A stretch of 64,000 bases of DNA from Micromonospora cathayae (GCF_028993575.1 NZ_CP118615.1:7097001-7161000), one strand, 5' to 3'. Shown: positions 53,189-62,591, counted from the stretch's first letter. The notes: generated by a model not told the origin, from the sequence alone. A program made the numbers and translations.

Positions 53189-53459
53189 CCACCCGGGCGG
53201 TGTCCGACCCGTCACCCGGTGTCGAGGACCCGGCCGCGCGGGTCGCCTCGCCCCGGGCGGACGCCGAGGGGCACGGCGGCACACACTGATCCCGCCACCA
53301 CCGGGCCCGGCCGGCTGGGATGAACCGGAGCCGGCCGGGTAAGCCCGGTCGACCTGGTGGAGGAGGACCGCTGTCGCGGTCGACCGCGACACCGACGCCC
53401 GGGCGGGCGGCCCACGGCCGACCCTCCCGGGCGTCACGCTGCGCGGGCGGGCCCGCCGG

Positions 53460-54017
53460 TCAGCCTCCGGTGATCCAGTTCCAGGCGGAGACCACCCACT
53501 CGGTCTGCTGGAGGTAGGCGATCCCGACCCCGATCAGGAAGATCGCGGTCACCGCGTGGGCACCCCGGGCGCTGCGCCGTACCCGGCCGAGCTGACGCTC
53601 CCACACCAGCCGACCGAGCAGCCGGGACAACGCGAACAGACCAACCGCGACCAGCATGGTCAACAGGTAGGTGACCACCGGGGAGGTGAGGTCGCCCCGC
53701 GCGGAGATCGCCCAGATCCCCCAGCAGACGAAGGCGAACAGGACACCGGCGCCGCTCCACTCGGCCCCGTTGCGCCACTGGGCGAGGTACCAGCTCAGGG
53801 GGCGGCTCGGACCGGAGGAGAACCAGCCGGTCGGTTCGTGCCCGTGCAGGTGCTCGTCGTGCTCGACCGCCGGGAACGACTCGGTCCGGGGCGGGCGGGA
53901 CCGGCCCACCGACGCGACACCCCGCTGGAAGCCGTCCCGCGGGGAGGGCACCGCCGGGTCGGCGTCCTTGGGCACCTCGACGGTCCGCTCCGCCCACGGC
54001 TGTGTCTGGTCTGACAT
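53460..54017 (-). CDS. three-helix membrane protein
   Basis: A 185-residue protein. The first 85 residues are hydrophilic and disordered (with HDEHLHGHEPTGW). Then come membrane segments at about 92-110 (GVLFAFVCWGIWAIS), 115-135 (VVTYLLTMLVAVGLFALS) and 155-172 (HAVTAIFLIGVGIAYL). The ATG at 54017 has ribosome binding site GGGGAGGAAACGAG. No family recognised; it resembles conserved actinobacterial hypothetical proteins. It is divergent from the small gene at 54177. Confidence 0.75.
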   Translation of the reverse strand: MSDQTQPWAERTVEVPKDADPAVPSPRDGFQRGVASVGRSRPPRTESFPAVEHDEHLHGHEPTGWFSSGPSRPLSWYLAQWRNGAEWSGAGVLFAFVCWGIWAISARGDLTSPVVTYLLTMLVAVGLFALSRLLGRLVWERQLGRVRRSARGAHAVTAIFLIGVGIAYLQQTEWVVSAWNWITGG

Positions 54018-54176
54018 CTCGTTTCCTCCCCTGACGCCGGCCCCCCGGATCGGTCTGTCCCTTCCGAGGGTAGCCAGCCGCCACATCACCCGACCGCGCG
54101 CACTCACCCGACCGCGCGCACCCAGGGACGCAGCGGCACCGTCGCGCGTACCGGCCCCGCACGGTACCGTCGGCTG

Positions 54177-54506
54177 ATGGCGGAGACCGAGCGACGGCGA
54201 CGGCGACTGCGGCATCCCACCTCCGGGCCGGACCGGGAACGCGCGGCCGGCTCGGCGGCGACCGCCGGGGTGCACGACGGTACGCCCACCCCGCCCCGGC
54301 GCGGCGGGCCGGAGGAACGCGACGGTGACCGTGGCCTACGCGGGCTGGTCGGCTCCGGCAACTCCCAGGTCACCGTGGCCGCCGCGCTCCGGGCCCGGGA
54401 CGCGAGCCGGCCGACCGAGGACGATCTCGCCGAGGCCGCGACCCGGCTGGTGCTGGTCCGCCGTAACTGGGTGCCCCGCGAGGAGCTGCCCCGACCGGGC
54501 CGGTGA
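54177..54506 (+). CDS. conserved small hypothetical protein
   Basis: A 109-residue protein with a basic, disordered N-terminal half (ERRRRRLRHPTSG) and a more ordered C-terminal part (GLVGSGNSQVTVAAALRARD, DDLAEAATRLVLVRRNW). No ribosome binding site stands out. The ordered part looks like a real protein rather than GC-driven noise. Function unknown. Confidence 0.55.
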   Translation: MAETERRRRRLRHPTSGPDRERAAGSAATAGVHDGTPTPPRRGGPEERDGDRGLRGLVGSGNSQVTVAAALRARDASRPTEDDLAEAATRLVLVRRNWVPREELPRPGR

Positions 54507-54634
54507 CCCCCGGGCCCTGGCGCGGGGGTCGCCGCGCGCCCGCTCACGAGGGCGAAGAGGGCGACGCCCCGGCCGGTAGAGCGACAGCCGGGGGCGGGAC
54601 GGCGGCGGACGCCGCCCCGCCGGGCCGGTCACCG

Positions 54635-55102
54635 TCAGGGCAGCTCGGGCAGCTTCCCCGAGGTCTCGTACGCGGCGACCTGGGCGATCCGGCGGGCGTG
54701 CCGCTCGTTGCCGGAGAAGCTCGTACCGAGGAACGCCTCGACGATCGCGGTCGCCTCGTCCAGGGTGTGCTGCCGGGCACCGACGGCCACCACGTTGGCG
54801 TCGTTGTGCTGCCGGGCGAGCTGGGCGGTGTCCACGTTCCAGGCCAGCGCGGCGCGTACCCCGGGAACCTTGTTGGCGGCGATCTGCTCGCCGTTGCCCG
54901 AGCCGCCGATGACGATGCCGAGGCTGCCCGGGTCCTTCACCACCCGGTCCCCGGTGTGCAGGCAGAACGCGGGGTAGTCGTCGTCAGGGTCGAAGGCGTG
55001 CGGACCGACGTCGACCAGCTCGTACCCCTGCTTGGTGAGGTAGCTGGCGAGGTGCACCTTCAACTCGAAACCGGCGTGATCGGATCCCAGGTAGACGCGC
55101 AT
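54635..55102 (-). CDS. rpiB: ribose-5-phosphate isomerase B
   Basis: A 155-residue RpiB/LacA-type isomerase that interconverts ribose 5-phosphate and ribulose 5-phosphate in the pentose phosphate pathway. Substrate-binding blocks GSDHAGFELK (6-15) and GGSGNGEQIAANK (66-78) are present. There is no Cys at the position used by the E. coli enzyme; Glu72 (in SGNGE) is the expected catalytic base, as in the mycobacterial type. The NDANVVAVGAR block is conserved. Length is normal. Confidence 0.92.
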   Translation of the reverse strand: MRVYLGSDHAGFELKVHLASYLTKQGYELVDVGPHAFDPDDDYPAFCLHTGDRVVKDPGSLGIVIGGSGNGEQIAANKVPGVRAALAWNVDTAQLARQHNDANVVAVGARQHTLDEATAIVEAFLGTSFSGNERHARRIAQVAAYETSGKLPELP

Positions 55103-55178
55103 ACCGCGCAGTCTGTCAGGCCGGTCTCCGCGGCTTCGCCCAGGGCGGCACCGCGGAGCCGGTACGTCACACCCCGCC

Positions 55179-56381
55179 TCAGCGGGACAGCTCCGCCACC
55201 ACCAGCCCGCCCCGGGCCTTCGGGGTGAACCAGGTGCTCTTGCGGGGCATCTTCTCCCGGGCCAGGTTGACCGCCACGAAGTCGTCCACGGTCACCGGGG
55301 CGATCAGGATCGCCAGTTCGGCCCGGCCCGCGTCCACCTCGCCGGTCAGCCAGCTCGCCGGGTAGTCCCCACCGACGTAGGTGATCCGCTTGTCACCCGG
55401 GTCGAGGCCGAGCGCCTCCCGCAGCAGCAGCCGCTCCACCAGCGCGTGGTCGAGGTTCTCCAGCCGGTCCGCGCCGGCGTCGTGCGGCAGGGTGACCGCG
55501 TACCCCCGGCCGGCGAGCCGGAGGTGGACGGTGCCGCCGGTCGCCGGCACCTCGACCGGGCCGTCGATCGCGGTGATCCCGGCACCGGCCGCGCGGAGCC
55601 GGTCCAGCAGCTCCTCGGGGGTGCTGGTCAGCTCGCTGACCAGCCGGTTGTAGGGCTGGATCGCCACCGAACGCGGGGTGGTGACCACGGCCAGGAAGCG
55701 CGGCAGGCCGCCGGTCTGGGCGGCCAGGCTGCGGTGGTTGCCGTCCGCCACCACCAGCTCGCCGCCCCCGGCCAGCGCGGCCAGCTCGTCCTGCTCCGGA
55801 CCGGGGCCGAGCAGCCAGATCGCGTGGGTACGCCCGGCCTGGTCGGTGTCGGTGGCGGCCGGCGCGCCGGCGGACTCGGTCGCCGCGGCCAGCCGGGTGT
55901 GCAGCTCCTCACCCCGGCCGGTCTGCAGCAGCAGCACCGGCGAGAGGAGATGGCCGAGGGTCTCGGCGAGCGCGACCCGCTCCCGCACCTTGGCGATGAA
56001 GACGTCCTCGTTCCGGATCACCAGGCCCGGTTCGTCCCGGCTGGTGGAGATCTGGTCGGTGTCGACCATCGCGAAGATCCCGTACGCCGGCTCCTCCCCC
56101 GGTGCGCTGATCCGGTAGAGGACGATCACCTGCTCGGCGGGGGTGTAGCTGCCGTCCGCCTTCGCCTCGGCGAGCCGGGCCGCCGCGTCCGGCAGCGCGT
56201 CCAGGAACGACTTCCCCAGGCTCTCCGGCGCCCGGTGCGGCATCTCGATGCCGAGAGCGCTGTGCGGATTCGCCTCGATGATCGCGGTGATCTCCGCGTC
56301 GTCGGCGAACTCGTCGTAGTTCTGCGCGCCGGTGCCGCCAGTGGTGATCCAGGCCCGGGCGATCGGATGCACGACCGTCAT
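55179..56381 (-). CDS. DUF1015 family protein
   Basis: A 400-residue cytoplasmic protein beginning MTVVHPIARAWIT; an upstream in-frame ATG (56405) is also possible. Conserved blocks include YRISAPGEEPAYGIFAMVD, VADGNHRSLAA (with an Asp-Gly-Asn-His motif) and the end ARGGLVVAELSR. These match DUF1015, a widespread family without a confirmed role, often linked to serine or amino acid metabolism genes. It is 76 bp upstream of rpiB on the same strand and may be co-transcribed with it. Confidence 0.82.
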   Translation of the reverse strand: MTVVHPIARAWITTGGTGAQNYDEFADDAEITAIIEANPHSALGIEMPHRAPESLGKSFLDALPDAAARLAEAKADGSYTPAEQVIVLYRISAPGEEPAYGIFAMVDTDQISTSRDEPGLVIRNEDVFIAKVRERVALAETLGHLLSPVLLLQTGRGEELHTRLAAATESAGAPAATDTDQAGRTHAIWLLGPGPEQDELAALAGGGELVVADGNHRSLAAQTGGLPRFLAVVTTPRSVAIQPYNRLVSELTSTPEELLDRLRAAGAGITAIDGPVEVPATGGTVHLRLAGRGYAVTLPHDAGADRLENLDHALVERLLLREALGLDPGDKRITYVGGDYPASWLTGEVDAGRAELAILIAPVTVDDFVAVNLAREKMPRKSTWFTPKARGGLVVAELSR

Positions 56382-56473
56382 GTCCGCTGACGCTACCCGG
56401 TCCATCAGGTGAAAGGACGGACCCCCGGTTGACGCCCGGTGGAGCGGGCGGGTCCCCGCTCGACACCCACGGC

Positions 56474-56743
56474 TTACCGCCCGGCCGTCGCCACGGCCCG
56501 GCCGGGCACCCGCGCGACCCCCACCACGATCGGCGGGGCCAGCAGGTCGCCCAGGTGCGCGGGCAGGCCCGGCCGGACCGCCGACCAGCCGCACCCGTCC
56601 ACCGACCAGTACGACTCCCCGGGCTGGTCGACGTACCCCCGGGGCCGGACCGGACCGGTGGACGGCTCGGCGAACGCGGGCCCGGTGGACCCCCGGCCGG
56701 GCGTACCGGGGTCACGACGGGACGTACGGCGGTGCTTCGCCAT
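56474..56743 (-). CDS. small hypothetical protein
   Basis: An 89-residue basic protein (MAKHRRTSRRDPGTPG...) with a Gly/Pro-rich N-terminus and YWSVDGCGWSAVRPGLPAHL in the middle. The ATG is preceded by CCGGAGGCATCCTG, a usable ribosome binding site. No family recognised. Given the GC content, chance coding cannot be excluded. Confidence 0.45.
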   Translation of the reverse strand: MAKHRRTSRRDPGTPGRGSTGPAFAEPSTGPVRPRGYVDQPGESYWSVDGCGWSAVRPGLPAHLGDLLAPPIVVGVARVPGRAVATAGR

Positions 56744-56900
56744 CAGGATGCCTCCGGCAACGGACGCGGCCGGCGTACCGGCGACGGGAGCGACACCGGG
56801 TGAAACGACCACGCCCACGCCCGGTGACGAGGGGGCGGCGGACGGAAAGCCGCCCGCCGCCCCCTGGCTCTTGCACCCGCTCCCGGTCGACGCCGGAAGC

Positions 56901-57521
56901 TCAGTCGAAGCTGGGCTCGACGTCGCGGGACCGCTTCAGCTCGAAGAAGCCGGGGGTGCCGGCGACCAGCAGCACGCCGTCCCAGAGCCGGCCGGCCGCC
57001 TCGCCCTTCGGGGCCGGGGTCACCACCGGGCCGAAGAAGGCGACCTTCCCGCCGTCCGGCCCGGGGGCGTGCACGACCGGGGTGCCGACGTCGTAGCCGA
57101 CCGGGTCCATCCCGGCGTGGTGGCTGGCCTTCAGCGCGGTGTCGTACTCGGTGCCGGTCGCCACCTCGGCGAGCGCCGGGTCCAGCCCGGCCTCGGTCAG
57201 CGCGGCGGCGATGGTGCCCGGCTCGCGTTCCTGACCGAGGTGGAACCGGTTACCCAACGCGGTGTAGAGCTTCCGGAGCGCCTCCTGGCCGTACTTCTGC
57301 TCGGCGGCGACGCACACCCGCACCGGCCCCCAGGCGGTCCGCATGGCCTCCCGGTACTGCTCGGGCAGTTCCCGTCCCTCGTTGAGCACGGCGAGGCTCA
57401 TCACGTGGAAGCGGACGTCCACCGGGCGGACCTGCTCGACCTCCAGCAGCCACCGGGAGGTGATCCACGCCCACGGACAGATCGGGTCGAACCACATGTC
57501 AACGGCGACACGCTCGGCCAC
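56901..57521 (-). CDS. DsbA-fold protein, homologue of mycothiol-dependent nitroreductase Rv2466c, with CPWA active site
   Basis: A 206-residue thioredoxin-like protein (DsbA family with helical insert). It aligns well by eye with Mycobacterium tuberculosis Rv2466c: FDPICPWAWITSRW, FHVMSLAVLNE, AWGPVRV, KASHHAGMD, DVGTPVVH, FFGPVV and GFFELKRSRD. Rv2466c uses a CPWC pair with mycothiol; here the motif is CPWA, so only the first cysteine remains, consistent with a monothiol mechanism. The GTG at 57521 follows AAGGGAATCACC. It is divergent from pepN. Possible role: mycothiol-dependent reduction or oxidative-stress defence. Confidence 0.85.
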   Translation of the reverse strand: MAERVAVDMWFDPICPWAWITSRWLLEVEQVRPVDVRFHVMSLAVLNEGRELPEQYREAMRTAWGPVRVCVAAEQKYGQEALRKLYTALGNRFHLGQEREPGTIAAALTEAGLDPALAEVATGTEYDTALKASHHAGMDPVGYDVGTPVVHAPGPDGGKVAFFGPVVTPAPKGEAAGRLWDGVLLVAGTPGFFELKRSRDVEPSFD

Positions 57522-57723
57522 GGTGATTCCCTTCGAGACCCGGCCGCGCCGGCAGCACGGCACCTCCCCCGATCCTTGCCTTCTTCGCCCCGCCCGGCAC
57601 CAGTAATCCACGTGACCTCGACCACCGGGATCGGGCGCTGCATGGAACACTCGAAACCGCTGTCGGTCCCCGCCCGGGACGGGCAAGCTGGCAAGGACGC
57701 CGTCAGAGAGTGGGAGACACACA

Positions 57724-60282
57724 GTGCCGGGAGTGCGTAACCTGACGCAGGTCGAGGCGACCGAACGGGCCCGACTGCTCGACGTGACCGGGTACGACAT
57801 CAGGCTCGACCTGTCGTCGGCGACCCAGCCGGCCGACGGTCACACGTACAACTCGGTGACCGAGGTCCGGTTCCGGTGCGCCGAGCCGGGTGCGAGTACG
57901 TTCATCGAGGTGGCAGCCGAGCGCGTCCGGTCGGCGACGCTCAACGGCACGCCGCTGGACCTCAGCGACTGGTCCGCTGAGAAGGGACTGACGGTCCCCG
58001 GGCTGGCCGCCGAGAACACGCTGGTGGTGGACGCCGATTTCGCCTACTCCAACAGCGGGCAGGGGCTGCACCGCACGGTCGACCCGGTCGACGGCGAGAC
58101 CTACCTGTACAGCCAGTTCGAGACGGCGGACGCGCAGAAGACGTACGCCTGCTTCGACCAGCCCGACCTGAAGAGCGTCTACACCTGGCACGCCACCGTG
58201 CCGGCGCACTGGCGGGTGGTGTCCAACATGCCGGTCGAGCGGGAGGAGCCCGCCGGCGAGGGCTGCAAGACCGTCCACTTCACCGAGTCGGTCCGGATGA
58301 GCACCTACGTCACCGCGCTCTGCGCCGGGCCGTACCACGAGGTGCGGGACAGCCACGACGGCATCGACCTGGGCGTCTTCGTCCGGGCGTCGATGGCCCG
58401 GTACCTCGACGCGGACGAGCTGTTCCTCGTCACCAAGCAGGGCTTCGACTTCTTCCACGAGCAGTTCGGCGTCCGCTACCCGCTGCCCAAGTACGACCAG
58501 CTGTGGGTGCCCGACTTCAACGCCGGCGCGATGGAGAACTTCGGCTGCGTCACGCACGCCGAGGCGCACTACATCTTCCGCTCGCAGGTCACCGACTACG
58601 AGTACGAGCAGCGTGCCAACACGATCCTGCACGAGATGGCGCACATGTGGTTCGGTGACCTGGTCACCATGCGCTGGTGGAACGACCTGTGGCTGAACGA
58701 GTCGTTCGCCGAGTGGGCCAGCCACTGGTGCAACACCCACGCCACCCGGTTCACCGACGCCTGGACGACCTTCCTCGCCGTCCGGAAGAACTGGGGCTAC
58801 CGGCAGGACCAGCTCTCCTCCACCCACCCGGTCTACACCGAGATGCCGGACCTGGAGGCGGTCGAGGTCAACTTCGACGGCATCACGTACGCCAAGGGCG
58901 CCAGCGTGCTCAAGCAGCTGGTCGCGTACGTCGGGCTGGAGCCGTTCCTGGCCGGGCTGCGGGCCTACTTCGGCAAGCACGCCTGGGGCAACGCCACCTT
59001 CGACGACCTGCTGTCCGAGCTGGAGGCGGCGTCGGGTCGGGAGCTGCGCAAGTTCGCCGCCCAGTGGCTGGAGACCGCCCAGGTGAACACGCTGCGCCCG
59101 GAGGTGACCGTCGGCACCGACGGCACGTACCAGCGGGTGGTGGTGACCCAGGAGGCCCCGGCGGAGCACCCGACGCTGCGTACCCACCGGATCGGGGTGG
59201 GCCTCTACGACCTCACCGACGGCAAGCTGGTGCGCCGGGACCGGATCGAGGTCGACGTGGCCGGCGAGCGCACCGAGCTGACCGAACTGGTCGGCGTGCG
59301 CGCCGCCGACGTGCTGCTGCTCAACGACGACGACCTCAGCTACACGAAGCTGCGGCTCGACCCGGCCTCCATGGCGACGGTGGTGCAGCACATCGCCGGG
59401 TTCGAGTCGTCCCTGGCCCGGGCGCTGTGCTGGACCGCCGCCTGGGACATGGTCCGGGACGCCGAACTGTCCACCCGGGACTACCTGGCGCTGGCGCTGG
59501 CCGGGCTGCCCGCCGAGACCGACGTCAACCTGGTCACCCCGACGCTGCGGCAGGCGGCGAGCGCGCTGTCGTTCTACGCCGACCCGGACTGGGCCCCGAC
59601 CGGCTGGGCCGACCTGGCCCGGACGGCGAAGGCGGCGGTCCGCAGCGCCGAGCCGGGCAGTGGCCTCCAGTTGGCCTGGGCGCGGGCGTACGCGTCGGCG
59701 GCCCGCTCGGCGGAGGACCTGGCGACGGTACGCGGCTGGCTGGACGGCTCGACCGTGCCGGACGGCCTCACCATCGACACCGAGCTGCGCTGGATGCTGC
59801 TCCAGTCGCTGGTCGCGAACGGGCGGGCCGGGGCCGCCGAGATCGAGGCCGAGCTGGCCCGGGACAAGACGGCCAGCGGCGAGCGGGAGGCCGCGTACGC
59901 GCACGCGCTGGTGCCGACGCCGGAGAACAAGGCGGCGGTCTGGGCGCAGCTCACCGGGGCCGAGGCGCTGCCGAACTGGCGGGCCCGGGCGCTGGTGCAG
60001 GGCTTCTCGCACCCGGCCCAGGTGGAGCTGACCGCCCCCTACCGGGACCGGTACTTCGCCACCGTGGCGCAGCTGTGGGCCACCCGGGACAGCGAGCCGG
60101 CGCAGGAGTTCACCCAGCTCGCCTACCCGGCGTACCTGGTGTCCGAGGACACCGTGGCGGCGACCGACGCCTGGCTGGCCGGTGAGGGGCATCCGGCCCC
60201 GCTGCGCCGGCTGGTGGCCGAGGGCCGCGACGGGGTGGTCCGGGCGCTGAAGGCCCGCGCGAAGGACAGCCAGAGCGCCTGA
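57724..60282 (+). CDS. pepN: aminopeptidase N (M1 family)
   Basis: An 852-residue zinc metallopeptidase removing N-terminal residues from peptides in the cytoplasm. The exopeptidase motif GAMENFG precedes the zinc site HEMAHMW (His303, Glu304, His307), with Glu326 (NESFAEW) as third ligand. The beta-sandwich N-terminal domain and the ERAP-like helical C-terminal domain are complete. Starts at a GTG. Divergent from the nitroreductase-like gene. Confidence 0.96.
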   Translation: MPGVRNLTQVEATERARLLDVTGYDIRLDLSSATQPADGHTYNSVTEVRFRCAEPGASTFIEVAAERVRSATLNGTPLDLSDWSAEKGLTVPGLAAENTLVVDADFAYSNSGQGLHRTVDPVDGETYLYSQFETADAQKTYACFDQPDLKSVYTWHATVPAHWRVVSNMPVEREEPAGEGCKTVHFTESVRMSTYVTALCAGPYHEVRDSHDGIDLGVFVRASMARYLDADELFLVTKQGFDFFHEQFGVRYPLPKYDQLWVPDFNAGAMENFGCVTHAEAHYIFRSQVTDYEYEQRANTILHEMAHMWFGDLVTMRWWNDLWLNESFAEWASHWCNTHATRFTDAWTTFLAVRKNWGYRQDQLSSTHPVYTEMPDLEAVEVNFDGITYAKGASVLKQLVAYVGLEPFLAGLRAYFGKHAWGNATFDDLLSELEAASGRELRKFAAQWLETAQVNTLRPEVTVGTDGTYQRVVVTQEAPAEHPTLRTHRIGVGLYDLTDGKLVRRDRIEVDVAGERTELTELVGVRAADVLLLNDDDLSYTKLRLDPASMATVVQHIAGFESSLARALCWTAAWDMVRDAELSTRDYLALALAGLPAETDVNLVTPTLRQAASALSFYADPDWAPTGWADLARTAKAAVRSAEPGSGLQLAWARAYASAARSAEDLATVRGWLDGSTVPDGLTIDTELRWMLLQSLVANGRAGAAEIEAELARDKTASGEREAAYAHALVPTPENKAAVWAQLTGAEALPNWRARALVQGFSHPAQVELTAPYRDRYFATVAQLWATRDSEPAQEFTQLAYPAYLVSEDTVAATDAWLAGEGHPAPLRRLVAEGRDGVVRALKARAKDSQSA

Positions 60283-60594
60283 CGGTTTCGGCGGACCCGG
60301 GGCCGGCGTGGGTGGTGACCCGCGCCGGCCCCGCTCGTTACGGTTACGCCACGGAGGTGGACCAGATGGCACAGCCGACCGAGCCGTGGCCGATGGCCCT
60401 CGACCCCGCCGCCTGGCCGCGCTGACCGGTCCGCCAGCCGTCCCCGGCGGCCTGGCCGGTGCGGACCGCGCCAGCCGATCCGTCCTCGCCCGGCCGGGTT
60501 CCGGCTGCCGGCTCGGCTGGGCCGGATGACATGGCGACGCCCGGCCCCGCGTACGGCGGAACCGGGCGTCGGCGTACGGAAGGCGTACGGAGGG
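60283..60594. other. spacer downstream of pepN
   Basis: 312 bp without a supported gene. A 19-codon frame at 60366 follows a ribosome-binding-like GGAGG but shows no other sign of being real. I see no strong hairpin or repeat. Confidence 0.5.
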
Positions 60595-61002
60595 TCAGCC
60601 CTTGCCGGCGTGGGTGGCGAGCTGGTCGAGACCGTGGATGATCCCGCCGGCCAGGTCGCCGCCGCCGAACGCCGCGACCATGGAGAGCGCGGCGAGCTTG
60701 GCGTACGTGTCCGGGATGCGCTTGCGGGCCTGCCGGCCGGTGACGATCTCCAGCCGGCGCTGGTTGGGCGACACGGCGATCAGGACCGAGCGGTCCGGCT
60801 CGGCGAGCTGGCGGTGCAGCCGCTCGGCGTGCTCACGGGTCGGCTCGTCCAGGCCACCGACGAAGACCGAGAAGACCAGGCCGGTGCCCTGGTCGGCCAG
60901 GCGCAGCGCCTCGTCGATACGCAGGAGCTGCCGGGTGGAGAAGGGGCCGTCCAGCACCTCCGGCGGGTTGCCCGCCTCGGTCTGCTGCTCACCAACGGTC
61001 AC
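60595..61002 (-). CDS. DUF5130 protein (TPM-like)
   Basis: A 135-residue protein. FSTRQLLRIDEALRLADQGTGL, VFVGGLDEP, and VLIAVSPNQRRLEIVTG resemble the TPM/DUF5130 fold, a small alpha/beta domain found in membrane-associated proteins. The GTG start overlaps the end of the ctaJ-like gene by 14 bp, so the two are coupled. In mycobacteria the same pair lies side by side. Function unknown. Confidence 0.8.
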   Translation of the reverse strand: MTVGEQQTEAGNPPEVLDGPFSTRQLLRIDEALRLADQGTGLVFSVFVGGLDEPTREHAERLHRQLAEPDRSVLIAVSPNQRRLEIVTGRQARKRIPDTYAKLAALSMVAAFGGGDLAGGIIHGLDQLATHAGKG

Positions 61003-61300
61003 TTGCGCCTCCGGTTCCCCCGGCCGGCGCCTCGATGCCGGCCTGCTCCTGCTTGCGGCTGGTCAGCGCCGGGGCCTGCGCGCCCGCGGCCAGGGCGGTG
61101 CCGGCCGAGTCGGCCAGCTCCTCCGGGCGGGCGAGGAACCAGACCGGCGTGAAGTCGAACGGCCGGCCCGGCCGGTAGCGCTTCGCGCCACCATGCCCGC
61201 TGCGACCACCACTGGCGAGCGCCAACCCGGCGATCACCAGCGTCGCCACCGCCGGGATGCCGACGAAGACCAGCAACGTCTCGGTAACAGACAATCCCAA
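60989..61300 (-). CDS. ctaJ: aa3-type cytochrome oxidase subunit CtaJ-like protein
   Basis: A 103-residue single-pass membrane protein with an outward N-terminus (TETLLVFVGIPAVATLVIAGLAL) followed by KRYRPGRPFDFTPVWFLA. The YRPGRPW/F-like block after the membrane helix is the hallmark of CtaJ, a small accessory subunit of actinobacterial cytochrome aa3 oxidase. Start chosen is a TTG at 61300 after CTGGGGGCG; a second TTG two codons later is possible. It overlaps the DUF5130 gene by 14 bp. Confidence 0.7.
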   Translation of the reverse strand: MGLSVTETLLVFVGIPAVATLVIAGLALASGGRSGHGGAKRYRPGRPFDFTPVWFLARPEELADSAGTALAAGAQAPALTSRKQEQAGIEAPAGGTGGASDRW

Positions 61301-61575
61301 CGCCCCCAGGCGGAAAGAGAGACCGGACCAACCGGGCCGCTCGGACGTGGTGTCGCCCGCCGACCCCTTTGCTGTTCACGTTAGCGGAGGCCACGGCCCG
61401 GCATATCGCGGGGTGGCGATGATCGCACCCGCCGCCGGGCGGGGACGCGCACGTCACATGGCCGCGCGGACGCCTGACGTGGCGGACGCGAGCCTGCCGC
61501 GTGGCCGTGCGGGCGCGTCACAGGGCCGTGCGGCCACGCGGCGGTGCGAACACCTCACACGGTCGTGCGGGCGCG
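61301..61575. repeat. spacer with degenerate repeats before kynA stop
   Basis: Contains spaced near-copies of GTGCGGGCGCGTCACATGGC (for example 61507-61533 and 61564-61590, the second running into the kynA end) and other GTCACAnGGC variants from 61440 on. No gene is supported. It separates ctaJ from kynA. Confidence 0.6.
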
Positions 61576-62478
61576 TCACATGGCGGTGCGGGCCGACCAG
61601 AGTTCGGGGAAGACCACCCGATCCATGCTTCGGCGCAGCCAGGAGAGCCCGGCCGAGCCGCCACTGCCCACCTTCGCACCCATGGTCCGCTGCACGGCCT
61701 TGAGGTGCTGGTACCGCCAGTCGCCGAACTCCTCGGCCACCGTGGTGAGCGCCTCGCCGAGCAGCCGGAGGTGGTTGTCCGGCCCGGGGTCGGCGTAGAT
61801 CTCCACCCAGGCCGCCTCGACCAGGGGGTGCGACTCGTGTTCCACGCTGACGTCCCGGTCGAGCAGGTCGGCGGGCAGGTCGACGCCCCGGCGGGCGAGC
61901 AGCGCGATCACGTCGTCCCACAGGCTCGGCGCGTCCAGGGTGGCGCGCAGCTGCGCGTACACCTCGGTCTGCCGGCGGAAGGGACGGATCAACGCCGGGT
62001 CGCGGAGCCCGAGCAGGAACTCCAGGTGCCGGTACATCGCGGACTGGAAGCCGGAGCCCTCGCCGAGCAGGTCGCGGAACCGGTTGAAGTCGGCCGGGGT
62101 CATCCAGCGCAGCCCGTGCCAGGCCGCGTTGAGCCCTTCCAGGTGCAGCGCGGTACGCCGCAGCGGGGCCAGCGCGTCCCACACCCGGTCGGCGCGCAGC
62201 AGCCGCTGGGCCTCCCGCAGCTCGTGGCAGGTGAGCCCGAAGTACAGCTCCATGATCTGACTGACCATCAGGAAGGACATCTCACCCGGGTCGCCGCTGA
62301 GCGGCTGTTGCAGGGTGTGCAGCGTGCTGGCGTGCACGTACGTGTCGTACGGCACCCGCTCGGTGAACTCCAGCGTCGGACGACCACCGTTGCGTGCCGC
62401 GCGCGCCGTGCGCTGCCGTGGGGTCGCCGGGCGCACCGTCGCGGTCAGGGTGGGCACCCGCAGGTCCGTCTGCTCCAC
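61576..62478 (-). CDS. kynA: tryptophan 2,3-dioxygenase
   Basis: A 300-residue haem enzyme opening the indole ring of L-tryptophan to N-formylkynurenine, first step of the kynurenine pathway. Typical blocks are HASTLHTLQQPLS, FLMVSQIMELYFGLTCHELR, FNRFRDLLGEGSGFQSAMYR and the haem-ligand region WRYQHLKAVQRTMGAK. Starts at a GTG. Divergent from an Lrp/AsnC regulator, which is the likely controller. Confidence 0.95.
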   Translation of the reverse strand: MEQTDLRVPTLTATVRPATPRQRTARAARNGGRPTLEFTERVPYDTYVHASTLHTLQQPLSGDPGEMSFLMVSQIMELYFGLTCHELREAQRLLRADRVWDALAPLRRTALHLEGLNAAWHGLRWMTPADFNRFRDLLGEGSGFQSAMYRHLEFLLGLRDPALIRPFRRQTEVYAQLRATLDAPSLWDDVIALLARRGVDLPADLLDRDVSVEHESHPLVEAAWVEIYADPGPDNHLRLLGEALTTVAEEFGDWRYQHLKAVQRTMGAKVGSGGSAGLSWLRRSMDRVVFPELWSARTAM

Positions 62479-62591
62479 CTGTGTCTCCCTCCATGAGCCG
62501 GATGTCCTCGTGATCTGGACCGGGCCACCTCATGATCTCGCGGCCGGATCGTCGAACGGAATGCCGGACCGATGGTCCTCCCTACCAGTAC

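Noticed and set aside
60366..60425. 19-codon frame with a GGAGG upstream (MAQPTEPWPMALDPAAWPR)
   Set aside because: Too short to judge, and no conserved feature or downstream partner is visible.
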